Translations under genes and position numbers: made by a program
Source: Pyrinomonadaceae bacterium
Lineage (GTDB): Bacteria; Acidobacteriota; Blastocatellia; Pyrinomonadales; Pyrinomonadaceae
Length of the DNA stretch: 6,436 bases
Assembly: GCA_013812565.1 (NCBI GenBank)
Contig: JACCTF010000799.1
Location: forward strand, 1 to 6,436
Direction of reading: 5' to 3'
The notes under the pieces: model-generated
What the model was told of the DNA's origin: nothing
What the model saw: only the letters and a program-made list of their open reading frames with translations
Databases searched by the model: none
Shown: piece by piece, positions 1 to 6,436 of the stretch
How positions within the stretch are numbered: position 1 is the stretch's first letter
How the letters are laid out: each line of letters begins with the position of its first letter

Positions 1-2
1 TC

Positions 3-1406
3 ACAGGCGTGCTGCTCGCTTGGTGGGTGGTTGATCTACTGGCGGCGGCTGAGACGCGCGCCATTCCGCGTCTGGCGGAACTGGGCGTGGATTACCGCGT
101 CCTCGGCTTTGCCTTCCTGCTTTCGCTGATCACCGGAATCGTTTTCGGCCTTGCTCCAGCGTGGCAAGTTTCCGGGCATGGCTTACATGAAACCTTGAAG
201 GAGGGCAGCCGCGCGGCGGGTGACGGGCGAAGCGGAAAGTTGCGAAGTGCGCTGGTGGTCGCCGAGGTCGCGCTGGCTCTGGTGTTGCTCGTCGGCGCGG
301 GGCTACTCATCAAAAGCTTTGCCCGCCTGCTCGAATCGAACCCCGGCTTTGAAGCGAAGAACGTTGTGACGATGGACATCGGGTTGCCGCGTCTGCGCTA
401 TTCCGACGTCGGGCAAATCAACCGCTTCTATCAGCAACTGCTCGAAGGGGTCGCCGCGCTTCCCGGAGTCGAGGCCGCGACAGTGTCCAACGGCCTGCCG
501 GGACTTAACCGCGACTGGCAGACAGACATTGCGATTAAAGGGCGTCCGCGAGCAAAGACAGACGATCTCATCAACGTTGACTGGAGCATCATCAGCAGTG
601 ATTACTTCAGCACGATGAGAACTCCGCTCCTTCAGGGCCGCGCCTTCACGCCGCAGGAAGTGCAGGGTGGCTTGCCCGTTGTGATTGTTGACGAACGCCT
701 CGCGCGGCAGTTCTGGCCGAACGGCGACGCGCTCGGCAAATACATCCTGTACGACAGCGCAACTCCGCACGAGATCATCGGCATCGCCCGTAACGTCAAG
801 ACATACGGCACAGAGGCAGACGCGCGAATCAAGATTTACACGCCGCTCGGGCGCACCGATTTGAACCGCGCCGTGCTGGCGATCCGTACCACGAACGCTA
901 ACTTGCAGGGCTTAGTCAGTGCTGTCATCCGTGAGGTTCATGCCCTCGACAAAGATTTGCCGGTAGCAGAGGTTGAGACAATGGAGCAGATTCTGGCGCG
1001 CGAGGTTTCGCCGCAGCGGTTCAATACCTTGATACTCACTATCTTTGCCGCCGTGGCGCTCGTGCTCGCTGCCGTCGGTGTCTATGGCGTGATGGCCTAC
1101 TCGGTCGCACAGCGCACGCGCGAGATCGGCATCCGCCTCGCGCTGGGAGCGCAAAGCGGCGACGTGCTGAAGCTGATCATTAAGCAAGGCATGATGTTGA
1201 CTTTAACCGGTGTCGCCATCGGTGTGGCAACTTCTCTGGCTGTGACGCGGTTGATGGCGAGCATGCTCTACGGTGTCAGCGCGACTGATCCGGTGACGTT
1301 CGTCGGTGTCCCGATGTTGTTAACTGTTGTGGCGCTCTTAGCTTGCTACATCCCGGCGAGACGCGCGACGAAGGTCGATCCAATGATTGCGCTTAGGTAC
1401 GAATGA
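3..1406 (+). CDS. ADOP-family MacB/FtsX-like permease A, 5'-truncated by window edge
   Basis: This is the C-terminal part of an inner-membrane permease of the MacB/FtsX superfamily, ADOP class. The frame is open to the left edge (codons ACA GGC precede the GTG at 9). That GTG lies inside a conserved hydrophobic segment ([10 protein letters not shown]), so it is not taken as the start and the gene begins outside the window. Counting from the codon at 9: membrane helices at about 31-53 and 80-102, an extracytoplasmic MacB-PCD-like domain at about 103-340 (LPGVEAA near 151, ISSDYF near 195, GRAFT near 210), then helices at about 341-366, 389-413 and 429-448. The cytoplasmic motif [11 protein letters not shown] (about 371-381), which in MacB lies next to the ATPase contact, follows the first of these. 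It ends in [13 protein letters not shown] and ALRYE, the same tail as permease B downstream. About 330 residues are missing compared with B. The family is clear; the transported substrate cannot be told. Confidence 0.93.
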   Translation, partial: TGVLLAWWVVDLLAAAETRAIPRLAELGVDYRVLGFAFLLSLITGIVFGLAPAWQVSGHGLHETLKEGSRAAGDGRSGKLRSALVVAEVALALVLLVGAGLLIKSFARLLESNPGFEAKNVVTMDIGLPRLRYSDVGQINRFYQQLLEGVAALPGVEAATVSNGLPGLNRDWQTDIAIKGRPRAKTDDLINVDWSIISSDYFSTMRTPLLQGRAFTPQEVQGGLPVVIVDERLARQFWPNGDALGKYILYDSATPHEIIGIARNVKTYGTEADARIKIYTPLGRTDLNRAVLAIRTTNANLQGLVSAVIREVHALDKDLPVAEVETMEQILAREVSPQRFNTLILTIFAAVALVLAAVGVYGVMAYSVAQRTREIGIRLALGAQSGDVLKLIIKQGMMLTLTGVAIGVATSLAVTRLMASMLYGVSATDPVTFVGVPMLLTVVALLACYIPARRATKVDPMIALRYE

Positions 1407-1423
1407 TTTGATTGCGGATGTAG

Positions 1424-1484
1424 GATTGCGGAATGCGGATTGATTAAGACGGGAAGTTGTTTCTTTAATCCGCATTCCGCAATC
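1424..1484. repeat. Perfect 18-bp inverted repeat, 25-nt loop
   Basis: GATTGCGGAATGCGGATT at 1424-1441 is exactly reverse-complemented at 1467-1484, with 25 bases between. The first nine bases of the left arm (GATTGCGGA) also occur as a direct copy at 1410-1418, just after the stop codon of permease A. A transcript would form a strong stem. There is no T-run after the right arm (the sequence continues CTATAAATGG), so it is not a standard intrinsic terminator. It could stop or stabilise the permease A transcript, or be one copy of a dispersed intergenic palindrome family. The structure is seen directly; the role is inferred. Confidence 0.85.
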
Positions 1485-1491
1485 TATAAAT

Positions 1492-1498
1492 GGAGGTG
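1492..1498 (+). promoter_or_regulatory. Shine-Dalgarno of the dead permease copy
   Basis: GGAGGTG lies four bases before the ATG at 1503. It is a strong ribosome binding site, kept although the gene behind it is broken. Ribosomes starting here would make only a 34-residue peptide before the TGA at 1605-1607. Its survival supports reading 1503 as the true start of a former gene. Confidence 0.7.
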
Positions 1499-1502
1499 AA
1501 GG

Positions 1503-1615
1503 ATGAGAACTCTGTGGCAGGATTTGCGATATGGCGCGAACGCTTGCGAAGAAGTCTGGCTTCACCACGATTCACCGTCATCAGCTCAAGCTACTTCCGG
1601 ACGATGAGTCTCGAT
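1503..1615 (+). pseudogene. Relic of an ADOP permease (start plus internal scrap)
   Basis: Three short pieces of permease homology sit in three successive frames. Positions 1503-1538 read MRTLWQDLRYGA, matching the first 12 residues of permease B (MRTLWQDLHYGA). From 1540 a different frame reads TLAKKSGFTTI, matching MLLKSPGFTFV. The change fits loss of one CG from an original GCGCGA at about 1536-1539. From about 1574 the third frame reads TVISSSYFRTMSL, which resembles not the next part of the N-terminus but the second extracytoplasmic domain ([11 protein letters not shown] in A, SVSPNYFATLGI in B near residue 527). Around 500 residues (1.5 kb) appear to be deleted between these pieces, and everything after SLD is lost where the Uma2-like fragment begins. 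The N-terminal pieces are convincing; the third piece is short and less certain. No functional permease can be made. Confidence 0.75.
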
Positions 1616-1971
1616 CACAGTTGATTCGGATCAACGCCCAACTCACGCAGTTTGGCTGCCAATCGCTCCGCTCGCTCCGCCTCGCGAGTGGCGCGTTCGG
1701 CTTCGCGGTTGGCGCGTTCGGCTTCGTGTATAGCGCGTTCGGCTCCGGTCGGAATCAAAGCGCCACTCTCATCGCACCACCGCAGCCACAGGGCCTGCTT
1801 GCCTTCATAGGCCCCTTCCCACAACCGCAGCCCTAACTCTACGCCGGGCAATCGGCCATCAACAATTCTTCCCGGAGTGTAAAGCAAGTGATCTTGCCAT
1901 CTCAACCCAATGCGGTGAGGCTCACAAGTATGGCGCTCGCGGCCTCTGCTCTGTAACGACGGTAGTTTCAC
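1615..1971 (-). pseudogene. C-terminal tail of a Uma2-like (DUF820) endonuclease, fragment
   Basis: Read on the minus strand from GTG at 1971 to TGA at 1615-1617, this 118-residue frame contains DGRLPGVELGLRLWEG (about 38-53), YEGKQALWLRWCDESGALIP (about 55-74) and then a charged Glu/Arg/Ala heptad tail (about 78-112) ending LGVDPNQL. That order (DGRLPG, LGL-x-LWEG, WLRWCD-x-x-G-x-L-x-P, coiled coil, LRxLGVDP) is how many Uma2-family proteins end, as I recall the family. The catalytic PD-(D/E)XK part, normally about 130 residues N-terminal to this, is absent: upstream the frame stays open only to a stop at 2038-2040, and its first 30 or so residues are not recognisable. No good ribosome binding site precedes the GTG. 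It is best read as a 5'-deleted remnant that runs against the permeases. Alternatively it is a small expressed coiled-coil protein. The family call is from pattern recall, not a search. Confidence 0.65.
1669..1752. repeat. 21-bp tandem repeat, about four units
   Basis: The core GGCGCGTTCGGCTTCG occurs at 1690 and 1711, with a near copy AGCGCGTTCGGCTCCG at 1732 and a more decayed unit at about 1669, all exactly 21 bases apart. On the minus strand each unit codes for seven residues (EAERANR, EAERATR and variants). It is therefore a heptad coiled-coil repeat within the tail of the Uma2-like fragment, and not an independent intergenic repeat. Confidence 0.85.
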
Positions 1972-2040
1972 TTTTGGAATTCTCCAATCCCAAAATCGAA
2001 CTTCGCAACGTTGTGAGCTGGTTAGCTTCTCCTCGATTCA

Positions 2041-2156
2041 TCTAATCATTGCACCACTTAGCCAAGCAGCCGGGTTGGCACGGCACTTTCTTAAGCAGCT
2101 TCGCTTTTACTCGTCTCTGTTAACGCAAACAAAAAGAAAGTTGAGGAAAGAGCCTG
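2041..2156 (+). other. Leader of permease B; no gene recognised
   Basis: This stretch separates the Uma2-like fragment from permease B. Both strands lack a convincing reading frame, and I see no recognisable permease debris, palindrome or terminator. No pair of -35/-10 boxes with good spacing could be picked, so the promoter of permease B, if it has its own, is not identified. The last 20 bases hold its ribosome binding site. Confidence 0.4.
2143..2149 (+). promoter_or_regulatory. Shine-Dalgarno of permease B
   Basis: GAGGAAA, in the context TTGAGGAAAGAGCCTGATG, places GAGGA nine bases before the ATG at 2157. It fixes that start, which also gives the family-typical N-terminus MRTLWQDL. Confidence 0.75.
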
Positions 2157-4550
2157 ATGAGGACACTGTGGCAAGACCTGCATTACGGGGCGCGGATGTT
2201 ACTCAAGAGTCCGGGCTTCACGTTCGTGGCAGTGCTCGCCTTGGCATTAGGCATCGGCGCGAACACGGCGATCTTCAGTGTGGTGAATGCGGTGTTGCTC
2301 AAGCCACTGCCCTTTAACAACCCGCAGCGCATCGTCGCCGTGTGGGATGTCAATGTGCAGAAGAACAACAGCCAATCTCCCGTCGCGCCCGCGAAGTTTG
2401 TTGATCTGCGCGAGCAGAGTCGGAGCTTCGAGCAGGTCGCGGCGATCTATGCTCAAGACCTTAACTTGACGGATACGGATGAGCCGGAATCCTTGTCGGC
2501 CAGTTTGGTGACTTCGGGATTCTTCGAAGCGCTCGGCGCCTCGCCCGCATTCGGGCGCGCGTTCACTCCTGAAGAAGACACGTATGGCAGCCAGCGCGCC
2601 GTCATCCTCAGTCATAGTTTGTGGCAGCGGCGCTTCGGCGCGGATCGCAACATCGTCGGACGGCAGGTCGGCTTGAGTAAAGAAAGCTACACGGTCGTCG
2701 GCGTGATGCCCGCCGGATTCGAGTATCCGGCGGAGACCGATGTGTGGGTCGCGGCGGCTTTTGCCCCAGACTTGTATCAGGATCGCGGTTCGCGCTTTTT
2801 GCGCGTCGTGGCGCGGCTCAAACCCGGTGTCACGCAGGCGCAAGCACAAGCCGAAGTTGAAACCATCGCGCAGCGTATCGCACAGGAGAATCCCAGGACT
2901 GATGCGAACTGGAGCGTTGGTGTGGTTCAACTTCACGAGCAGACGGTGGGCAAGGCGCGGACGGGTTTATGGATTGTGTTCGGCGCGGTCGGTCTCGTGT
3001 TGTTGATAGCGTGCGTCAACGTGGCGAATCTATTGCTCGCGCGCGCCGATGCAAGGCAGAAGGAGACGGCGATTCGTACAGCATTGGGCGCGAGCCGTCG
3101 CCGACTTGTCCAACAGTTTCTCGTTGAAAGCATACTGCTGGCGCTGATCAGCGGAGGTCTCGGCTGGCTGCTGGCCTTATGGGGCACCGATCTGCTGGTC
3201 GCCGTGAGCGCAGGGAAGATTCCGCGTGTGCAGGAGATCAAACCTGATTTATACGTCGCTTGCTTTACGCTCGGAGTTTCGGTGTTGACCGGAATGCTCT
3301 TCGGTTTGGCCCCGGCCTTACGCGCAACGCAGGCGAACTTGAATGACACGCTTAAAGAAGGAGGCACGCGAGTAAGCGGAAGCCTGCGGCGTAACCGCGT
3401 GCGAAGTTTGCTTGTAGTCTCGGAAGTCGCCGTCGCGCTGGTGCTGCTCATCGGCGCAGGGTTATTGATACAAAGTCTCGTCCGGCTCTACCAAGTCGAT
3501 CCCGGCTTCAAGGCTGAAAACGTTTTAACGATGAAGCTTTCGCTGCCGTGGTCGCGCGTTCAGGAGAGCGCCGCGTTCTATCAGAAGGTGCTGCAAAAAA
3601 TTGAGACGCTGCCGGGAGTGCAATCGGCAGGCGCAATCAACTTTCTGCCGCTCAACACATCAAGCTCGCTGCTTCCGTTTGAGATCGAGGGACGCCCGCT
3701 CGCCCCGGGAGAAAAACTGCTCACCGAGTTTCGCAGCGTCAGTCCGAACTACTTCGCCACGCTCGGCATTCCGATCAAGGGAGGCCGCCACTTTACCGAC
3801 CAGGATGACGATAAAGCTCCGCGCGTCGTAATCATTAACGAAGCTTTCGCGCGCCGCTTCTTCCGAATGGAAAACCCGGTTGGCAAACGCTTGAAAGGTT
3901 CATACGGAAACTCGACTGAGATCGTCGGCGTCGTCGGTTCGATTCGGCATACGGGGCCAGACCGCGATCCTAATCCAGAGATGTACTCCTCTTACTTGCA
4001 AAGCCCGTGGCCGGCGATGGGATTCGTCATTCGCACGGCGACTGCGCCATCGAGCATGAGCAAAGCCGTGCGTCAGGCGGTGCTCGAAGTTGATCAGGCG
4101 CAGGCCGTCTTCGACATCAAGACAATGGACGAACGGCTTGATGAGTCAGTGGCTCAGCGGCGCTTCAACATGCTGCTGCTGTCGATCTTTGCGGCGGTTG
4201 CGCTCCTGCTCGCTGGGCTGGGCATCTACGGCGTGATGGCTTACACCGTGACTGAGCGCACACACGAGATTGGCATACGCATGGCTTTAGGCGCACAAAC
4301 AAGCGATGTACTGCGGTTGGTCGTCAGGCAGGGGATGATGTTGGCGTTGATCGGGGTGGCGATTGGCTTGATCGCAGCCTTTGCATTAACGCGCGTGATG
4401 GCGAGCTTGCTCTATGGCGTCTCGGCGACTGATCCGATGACGTATGTGGGAGTTGCGTTGTTGCTCACGAGCGTCGCCATGCTCGCTTGTTACATCCCGG
4501 CTCGTCGGGCAACGAAGGTTGATCCGATAGTTGCGCTCAGATACGAATAG
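2157..4550 (+). CDS. ADOP-family MacB/FtsX-like permease B, complete (797 aa)
   Basis: This is a complete inner-membrane permease of the ADOP class, close to the usual length of about 800 residues. The ADOP N-terminal motif (DLHYGARMLLKSPGFTF) leads into helix 1 (about 21-45, with [16 protein letters not shown]). A first MacB-PCD-like extracytoplasmic domain follows at about 50-268 (LWQRRFGADRNIVGRQ near 155, [11 protein letters not shown] near 178). Next come helices at about 271-296, 321-343 and 365-389 with the cytoplasmic motif KETAIRTALGA (302-312). The whole plan then repeats: helix at about 417-440, second extracytoplasmic domain at about 445-668, helices at about 672-697, 722-745 and 761-785, with HEIGIRMALGA at 703-713. 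One chain thus equals two MacB membrane units. Unlike MacB it has no N-terminal ATPase domain, and none is encoded nearby. It lies 9 bases before permease C and is probably co-transcribed with it. Export or envelope-stress roles are possible by analogy with MacB; the substrate is unknown. Confidence 0.95.
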   Translation: MRTLWQDLHYGARMLLKSPGFTFVAVLALALGIGANTAIFSVVNAVLLKPLPFNNPQRIVAVWDVNVQKNNSQSPVAPAKFVDLREQSRSFEQVAAIYAQDLNLTDTDEPESLSASLVTSGFFEALGASPAFGRAFTPEEDTYGSQRAVILSHSLWQRRFGADRNIVGRQVGLSKESYTVVGVMPAGFEYPAETDVWVAAAFAPDLYQDRGSRFLRVVARLKPGVTQAQAQAEVETIAQRIAQENPRTDANWSVGVVQLHEQTVGKARTGLWIVFGAVGLVLLIACVNVANLLLARADARQKETAIRTALGASRRRLVQQFLVESILLALISGGLGWLLALWGTDLLVAVSAGKIPRVQEIKPDLYVACFTLGVSVLTGMLFGLAPALRATQANLNDTLKEGGTRVSGSLRRNRVRSLLVVSEVAVALVLLIGAGLLIQSLVRLYQVDPGFKAENVLTMKLSLPWSRVQESAAFYQKVLQKIETLPGVQSAGAINFLPLNTSSSLLPFEIEGRPLAPGEKLLTEFRSVSPNYFATLGIPIKGGRHFTDQDDDKAPRVVIINEAFARRFFRMENPVGKRLKGSYGNSTEIVGVVGSIRHTGPDRDPNPEMYSSYLQSPWPAMGFVIRTATAPSSMSKAVRQAVLEVDQAQAVFDIKTMDERLDESVAQRRFNMLLLSIFAAVALLLAGLGIYGVMAYTVTERTHEIGIRMALGAQTSDVLRLVVRQGMMLALIGVAIGLIAAFALTRVMASLLYGVSATDPMTYVGVALLLTSVAMLACYIPARRATKVDPIVALRYE

Positions 4551-4554
4551 GAGG
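4549..4554 (+). promoter_or_regulatory. Shine-Dalgarno of permease C overlapping the stop of permease B
   Basis: AGGAGG at 4549-4554 shares its first two bases with the TAG stop codon (4548-4550) of permease B and lies five bases before the ATG at 4560. This full-consensus site fixes the start of permease C. It suggests that ribosomes finishing B help start C, keeping the two permeases in step. Confidence 0.85.
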
Positions 4555-4559
4555 AAACG

Positions 4560-6436
4560 ATGAGCACCTTGATACAAGACATTCGTTACGGATGGCGTGG
4601 GCTTTGGCGGAGTCCGGGGTTCACGTTTGTGGCGGTTCTCTCGCTGGCTTTAGGCATCGGCGCGAACACCGCGATCTTTAGTTTAGTAAACGAAGTGCTG
4701 CTGCGCCCGCTCCATTTTCACGAGCCGGATCGCTTAGTCATGGTTTGGGAAGAGGCATCGTTCGCCGGATTCCCCCGCAACACTCCGGCCCCGGCCAACT
4801 ACGCTGACTGGAAAGCACAGAATGGAGTCTTTGAGGATATGGCGGCAATTGACTCCCGTAACTTCAATCTCACGGGTGAGGGCGAGCCGGAAAAGATCGC
4901 GGCCTACGGTGTGACGGCGAATCTCTTTTCTTTGCTCGGAGTCGGGCCTGCCCTCGGACGTGCCTTCCTTACTGAAGAAGATAAGCCCGGAGCGAACAAG
5001 GTCGTGATGATTAGCCACGGGTTGTGGCAGCGGCGCTTTGGCGGCGAGCGCGACATTACCGGGAAGCAGATGTTACTTAACGGCGAGAAGTACACGGTGG
5101 TCGGCGTGATGCCGTCGGGCTTTCAATTCCTAGATAGTTACATCGGCCTGTGGGTGCCAATCGCATTTGACCAGAAGCAACTGGCAAATCGCGGCGGCCA
5201 TTACTTGACCGTAATTGCCCGGATGAAACCCGACGTTAGCTTGCAGCAGGCACAGTCAGACATCGGGACGGTGATGCAGCGGATCGCGCGCGAGTATCCG
5301 GACCAAGCCGCGAAGCTCGGGGGACTTGTGCTGCCGCTGCGCGAACAACTGGCCGGAGAAGTTCGCCGCCCGCTAATCGTGTTGTTGGTGGCCGTCGGAT
5401 TTGTGCTGTTAATCGCGTGTGCCAACATCGCCAATTTGTTGTTGTCACGCGCCTTAAACCGTCGCAAAGAGATTGCGGTGCGGTCGGCTTTAGGCGCAGG
5501 TCGCTGGCGTATCGTGCGGCAGTTGCTCACCGAGAGCATGCTGCTGGCATCCTTTGGCGGCGCGCTCGGATTGCTGCTCGCCCTGTGGAGTTTCGCCTTC
5601 TTGCAGCAACTGATCCCGGATGGCATGACTTTATCAACTGACCTAATGATTGACGCCCGTGTGCTCGGTTACACCATGTTGCTCTCACTACTGGCGAGCG
5701 TCATCTTCGGATTGGCTCCTGCGCTCCAAGCCTCGCAGGTTGATCTGAACGAAGCTTTGAAACAGGGCGGCGGGCGCGCCGGCTCGGGGGCGAGCGGTAA
5801 CAACCTGAGGAACGTGATGGTGGTTGCTGAAGTCGCGCTGACGATGGTGCTGCTGGTCGGCGCGGGTCTCTTAATACAAACCTTCTTCAAGTTGCGGAAT
5901 CAGTATGCGGAACTTCAACCGGAAAGTGTTCTGACGCTGCGAACACAACTGCCGCCCAATAAGTACGGCGAACACCCGAAGCGAGTCGCTTTCTACGATG
6001 GGGTGCTTGAGCGCGTGAAAACTCTTCCTGGCGTGATGAGCGCAGGTTACACGACGAGCGTGCCTCTGGAGTGGAAAGGTGGAACGAGCGGGTTTGTACC
6101 CGAGGGACGCCAGCCGGAACCGGGCCTGAGCTACGACGCTAATCACCGACAAGTCAGCGCTGATTATTTGAAAACGATGAGCATCCCGCTTAAGGCCGGG
6201 CGCTACCTCGACGCGAGCGACAACGCGCGATCAATGCCCGTCACGACCATCAACGAAACGATGGCGCGGCAATACTGGCCGGGCGAAAATGCAATAGGAA
6301 AACGTTTCAAACTCGGCTCGCCGGATTCTGACAAACCTTGGTTGACGATTGTTGGCATTGTCGCCGATGTCAGGCAGATGGGACTCGACGCGCCCGTAAA
6401 AGCGGAGATGTATTTCCCCTACCAGCAGATAACCAC
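4560..6436 (+). CDS. ADOP-family MacB/FtsX-like permease C, 3'-truncated by window edge
   Basis: An unbroken frame of 625 codons starts at ATG 4560 and runs off the right edge. It has the same ADOP plan as permease B. The N-terminal motif is [17 protein letters not shown], with helix 1 at about 21-45 containing [16 protein letters not shown]. The first extracytoplasmic domain spans about 50-268 ([16 protein letters not shown] near 155, [11 protein letters not shown] near 178). Helices follow at about 271-296, 321-343 and 367-389, with [11 protein letters not shown] at 303-313 in the cytoplasmic loop, and a helix at about 418-440. Most of a second extracytoplasmic domain comes next (LPGVMSAG near 489, [13 protein letters not shown] near 532, [12 protein letters not shown] near 564, IVGIVADVR near 597). 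About 170 residues, the last three helices, lie outside if its length matches B. Residue positions of the motifs in the first half match B almost one for one, while the second extracytoplasmic domain has diverged. It is likely in one operon with B. The substrate is unknown. Confidence 0.94.
   Translation, partial: MSTLIQDIRYGWRGLWRSPGFTFVAVLSLALGIGANTAIFSLVNEVLLRPLHFHEPDRLVMVWEEASFAGFPRNTPAPANYADWKAQNGVFEDMAAIDSRNFNLTGEGEPEKIAAYGVTANLFSLLGVGPALGRAFLTEEDKPGANKVVMISHGLWQRRFGGERDITGKQMLLNGEKYTVVGVMPSGFQFLDSYIGLWVPIAFDQKQLANRGGHYLTVIARMKPDVSLQQAQSDIGTVMQRIAREYPDQAAKLGGLVLPLREQLAGEVRRPLIVLLVAVGFVLLIACANIANLLLSRALNRRKEIAVRSALGAGRWRIVRQLLTESMLLASFGGALGLLLALWSFAFLQQLIPDGMTLSTDLMIDARVLGYTMLLSLLASVIFGLAPALQASQVDLNEALKQGGGRAGSGASGNNLRNVMVVAEVALTMVLLVGAGLLIQTFFKLRNQYAELQPESVLTLRTQLPPNKYGEHPKRVAFYDGVLERVKTLPGVMSAGYTTSVPLEWKGGTSGFVPEGRQPEPGLSYDANHRQVSADYLKTMSIPLKAGRYLDASDNARSMPVTTINETMARQYWPGENAIGKRFKLGSPDSDKPWLTIVGIVADVRQMGLDAPVKAEMYFPYQQIT

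Noticed and set aside
9..11. GTG at 9 as the true start of permease A
   Set aside because: The frame is open upstream, the codon sits within a conserved hydrophobic segment, and the protein would lack the first half of the family architecture.
1424..1484. Intrinsic terminator of permease A
   Set aside because: The stem is strong, but no T-run follows on either strand, and the 25-base loop is long for this class. It is kept only as an inverted repeat.
1457..1490. Promoter with TTGTTT and TATAAA boxes before the relic
   Set aside because: The spacing is 22 bases, too long for a normal housekeeping promoter, and the boxes overlap the palindrome.
1531..1836. Forward frame of 101 aa starting inside the relic
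   Set aside because: Its first 14 residues are the frameshifted permease N-terminus. The rest is the antisense of the Uma2-like repeat (FGFAVGAFGFVYSAFG), so it is a shadow and not a gene.
2247..2936. Minus-strand frame of 229 aa inside permease B, and similar frames elsewhere
   Set aside because: They lie wholly inside clear permease coding sequence, have no recognisable motifs, and arise from the GC-rich codon pattern of the real genes.
1338..4550. Recent duplication or gene conversion between A and B because of near-identical C-termini
   Set aside because: The last 20 or so codons encode almost the same residues but differ at many synonymous positions (for example CGAGACGCGCG against CTCGTCGGGCA). 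Old duplication under selection explains it better.

Overview
The window is a same-strand tandem array of large MacB/FtsX-type permease genes of the ADOP class ("acidobacterial duplicated orphan permease"). The hallmarks are the N-terminal motif [21 protein letters not shown] followed by [13 protein letters not shown], the doubled FtsX-like unit, and the C-terminus [19 protein letters not shown]. Such arrays with no adjacent ATPase gene are typical of Acidobacteriota. The moderately high GC and the intergenic palindrome fit that assignment, but it rests on the protein family and not on a marker gene.

Layout. Positions 3-1406 hold the 3' part of permease A, cut by the left edge. Positions 1407-2156 form a 750-base gap with no intact gene. 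In order it holds a perfect 18-bp inverted repeat (1424-1484), a Shine-Dalgarno plus start of a fourth permease that is reduced to a relic of about 110 bp (1503-1615), an antisense fragment that looks like the C-terminal tail of a Uma2-type (DUF820) endonuclease with 21-bp tandem repeats (1615-1971), and the leader of the next gene. Positions 2157-4550 are the intact permease B (797 aa). Positions 4560-6436 are permease C, which starts 9 bases after B and runs off the right edge after 625 codons.

How the genes relate. A, the relic, B and C are homologous and collinear, so the locus arose by tandem duplication, and at least one copy has since decayed. Synonymous differences are plentiful between A and B even where the protein is identical, so the duplication is not recent. 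B and C look translationally coupled, because the ribosome binding site of C overlaps the stop codon of B. Each full protein resembles two MacB membrane units fused in one chain, with predicted large extracytoplasmic domains. No Walker A/B or ABC signature protein lies in the window, so any energy source must come from elsewhere. Substrates are unknown.

The main non-routine signal is the 1.4-2.1 kb gap, a small scrapyard where a permease pseudogene with an internal deletion abuts an antisense Uma2-like tail. I see no tRNA, rRNA, CRISPR array, transposase or phage gene.
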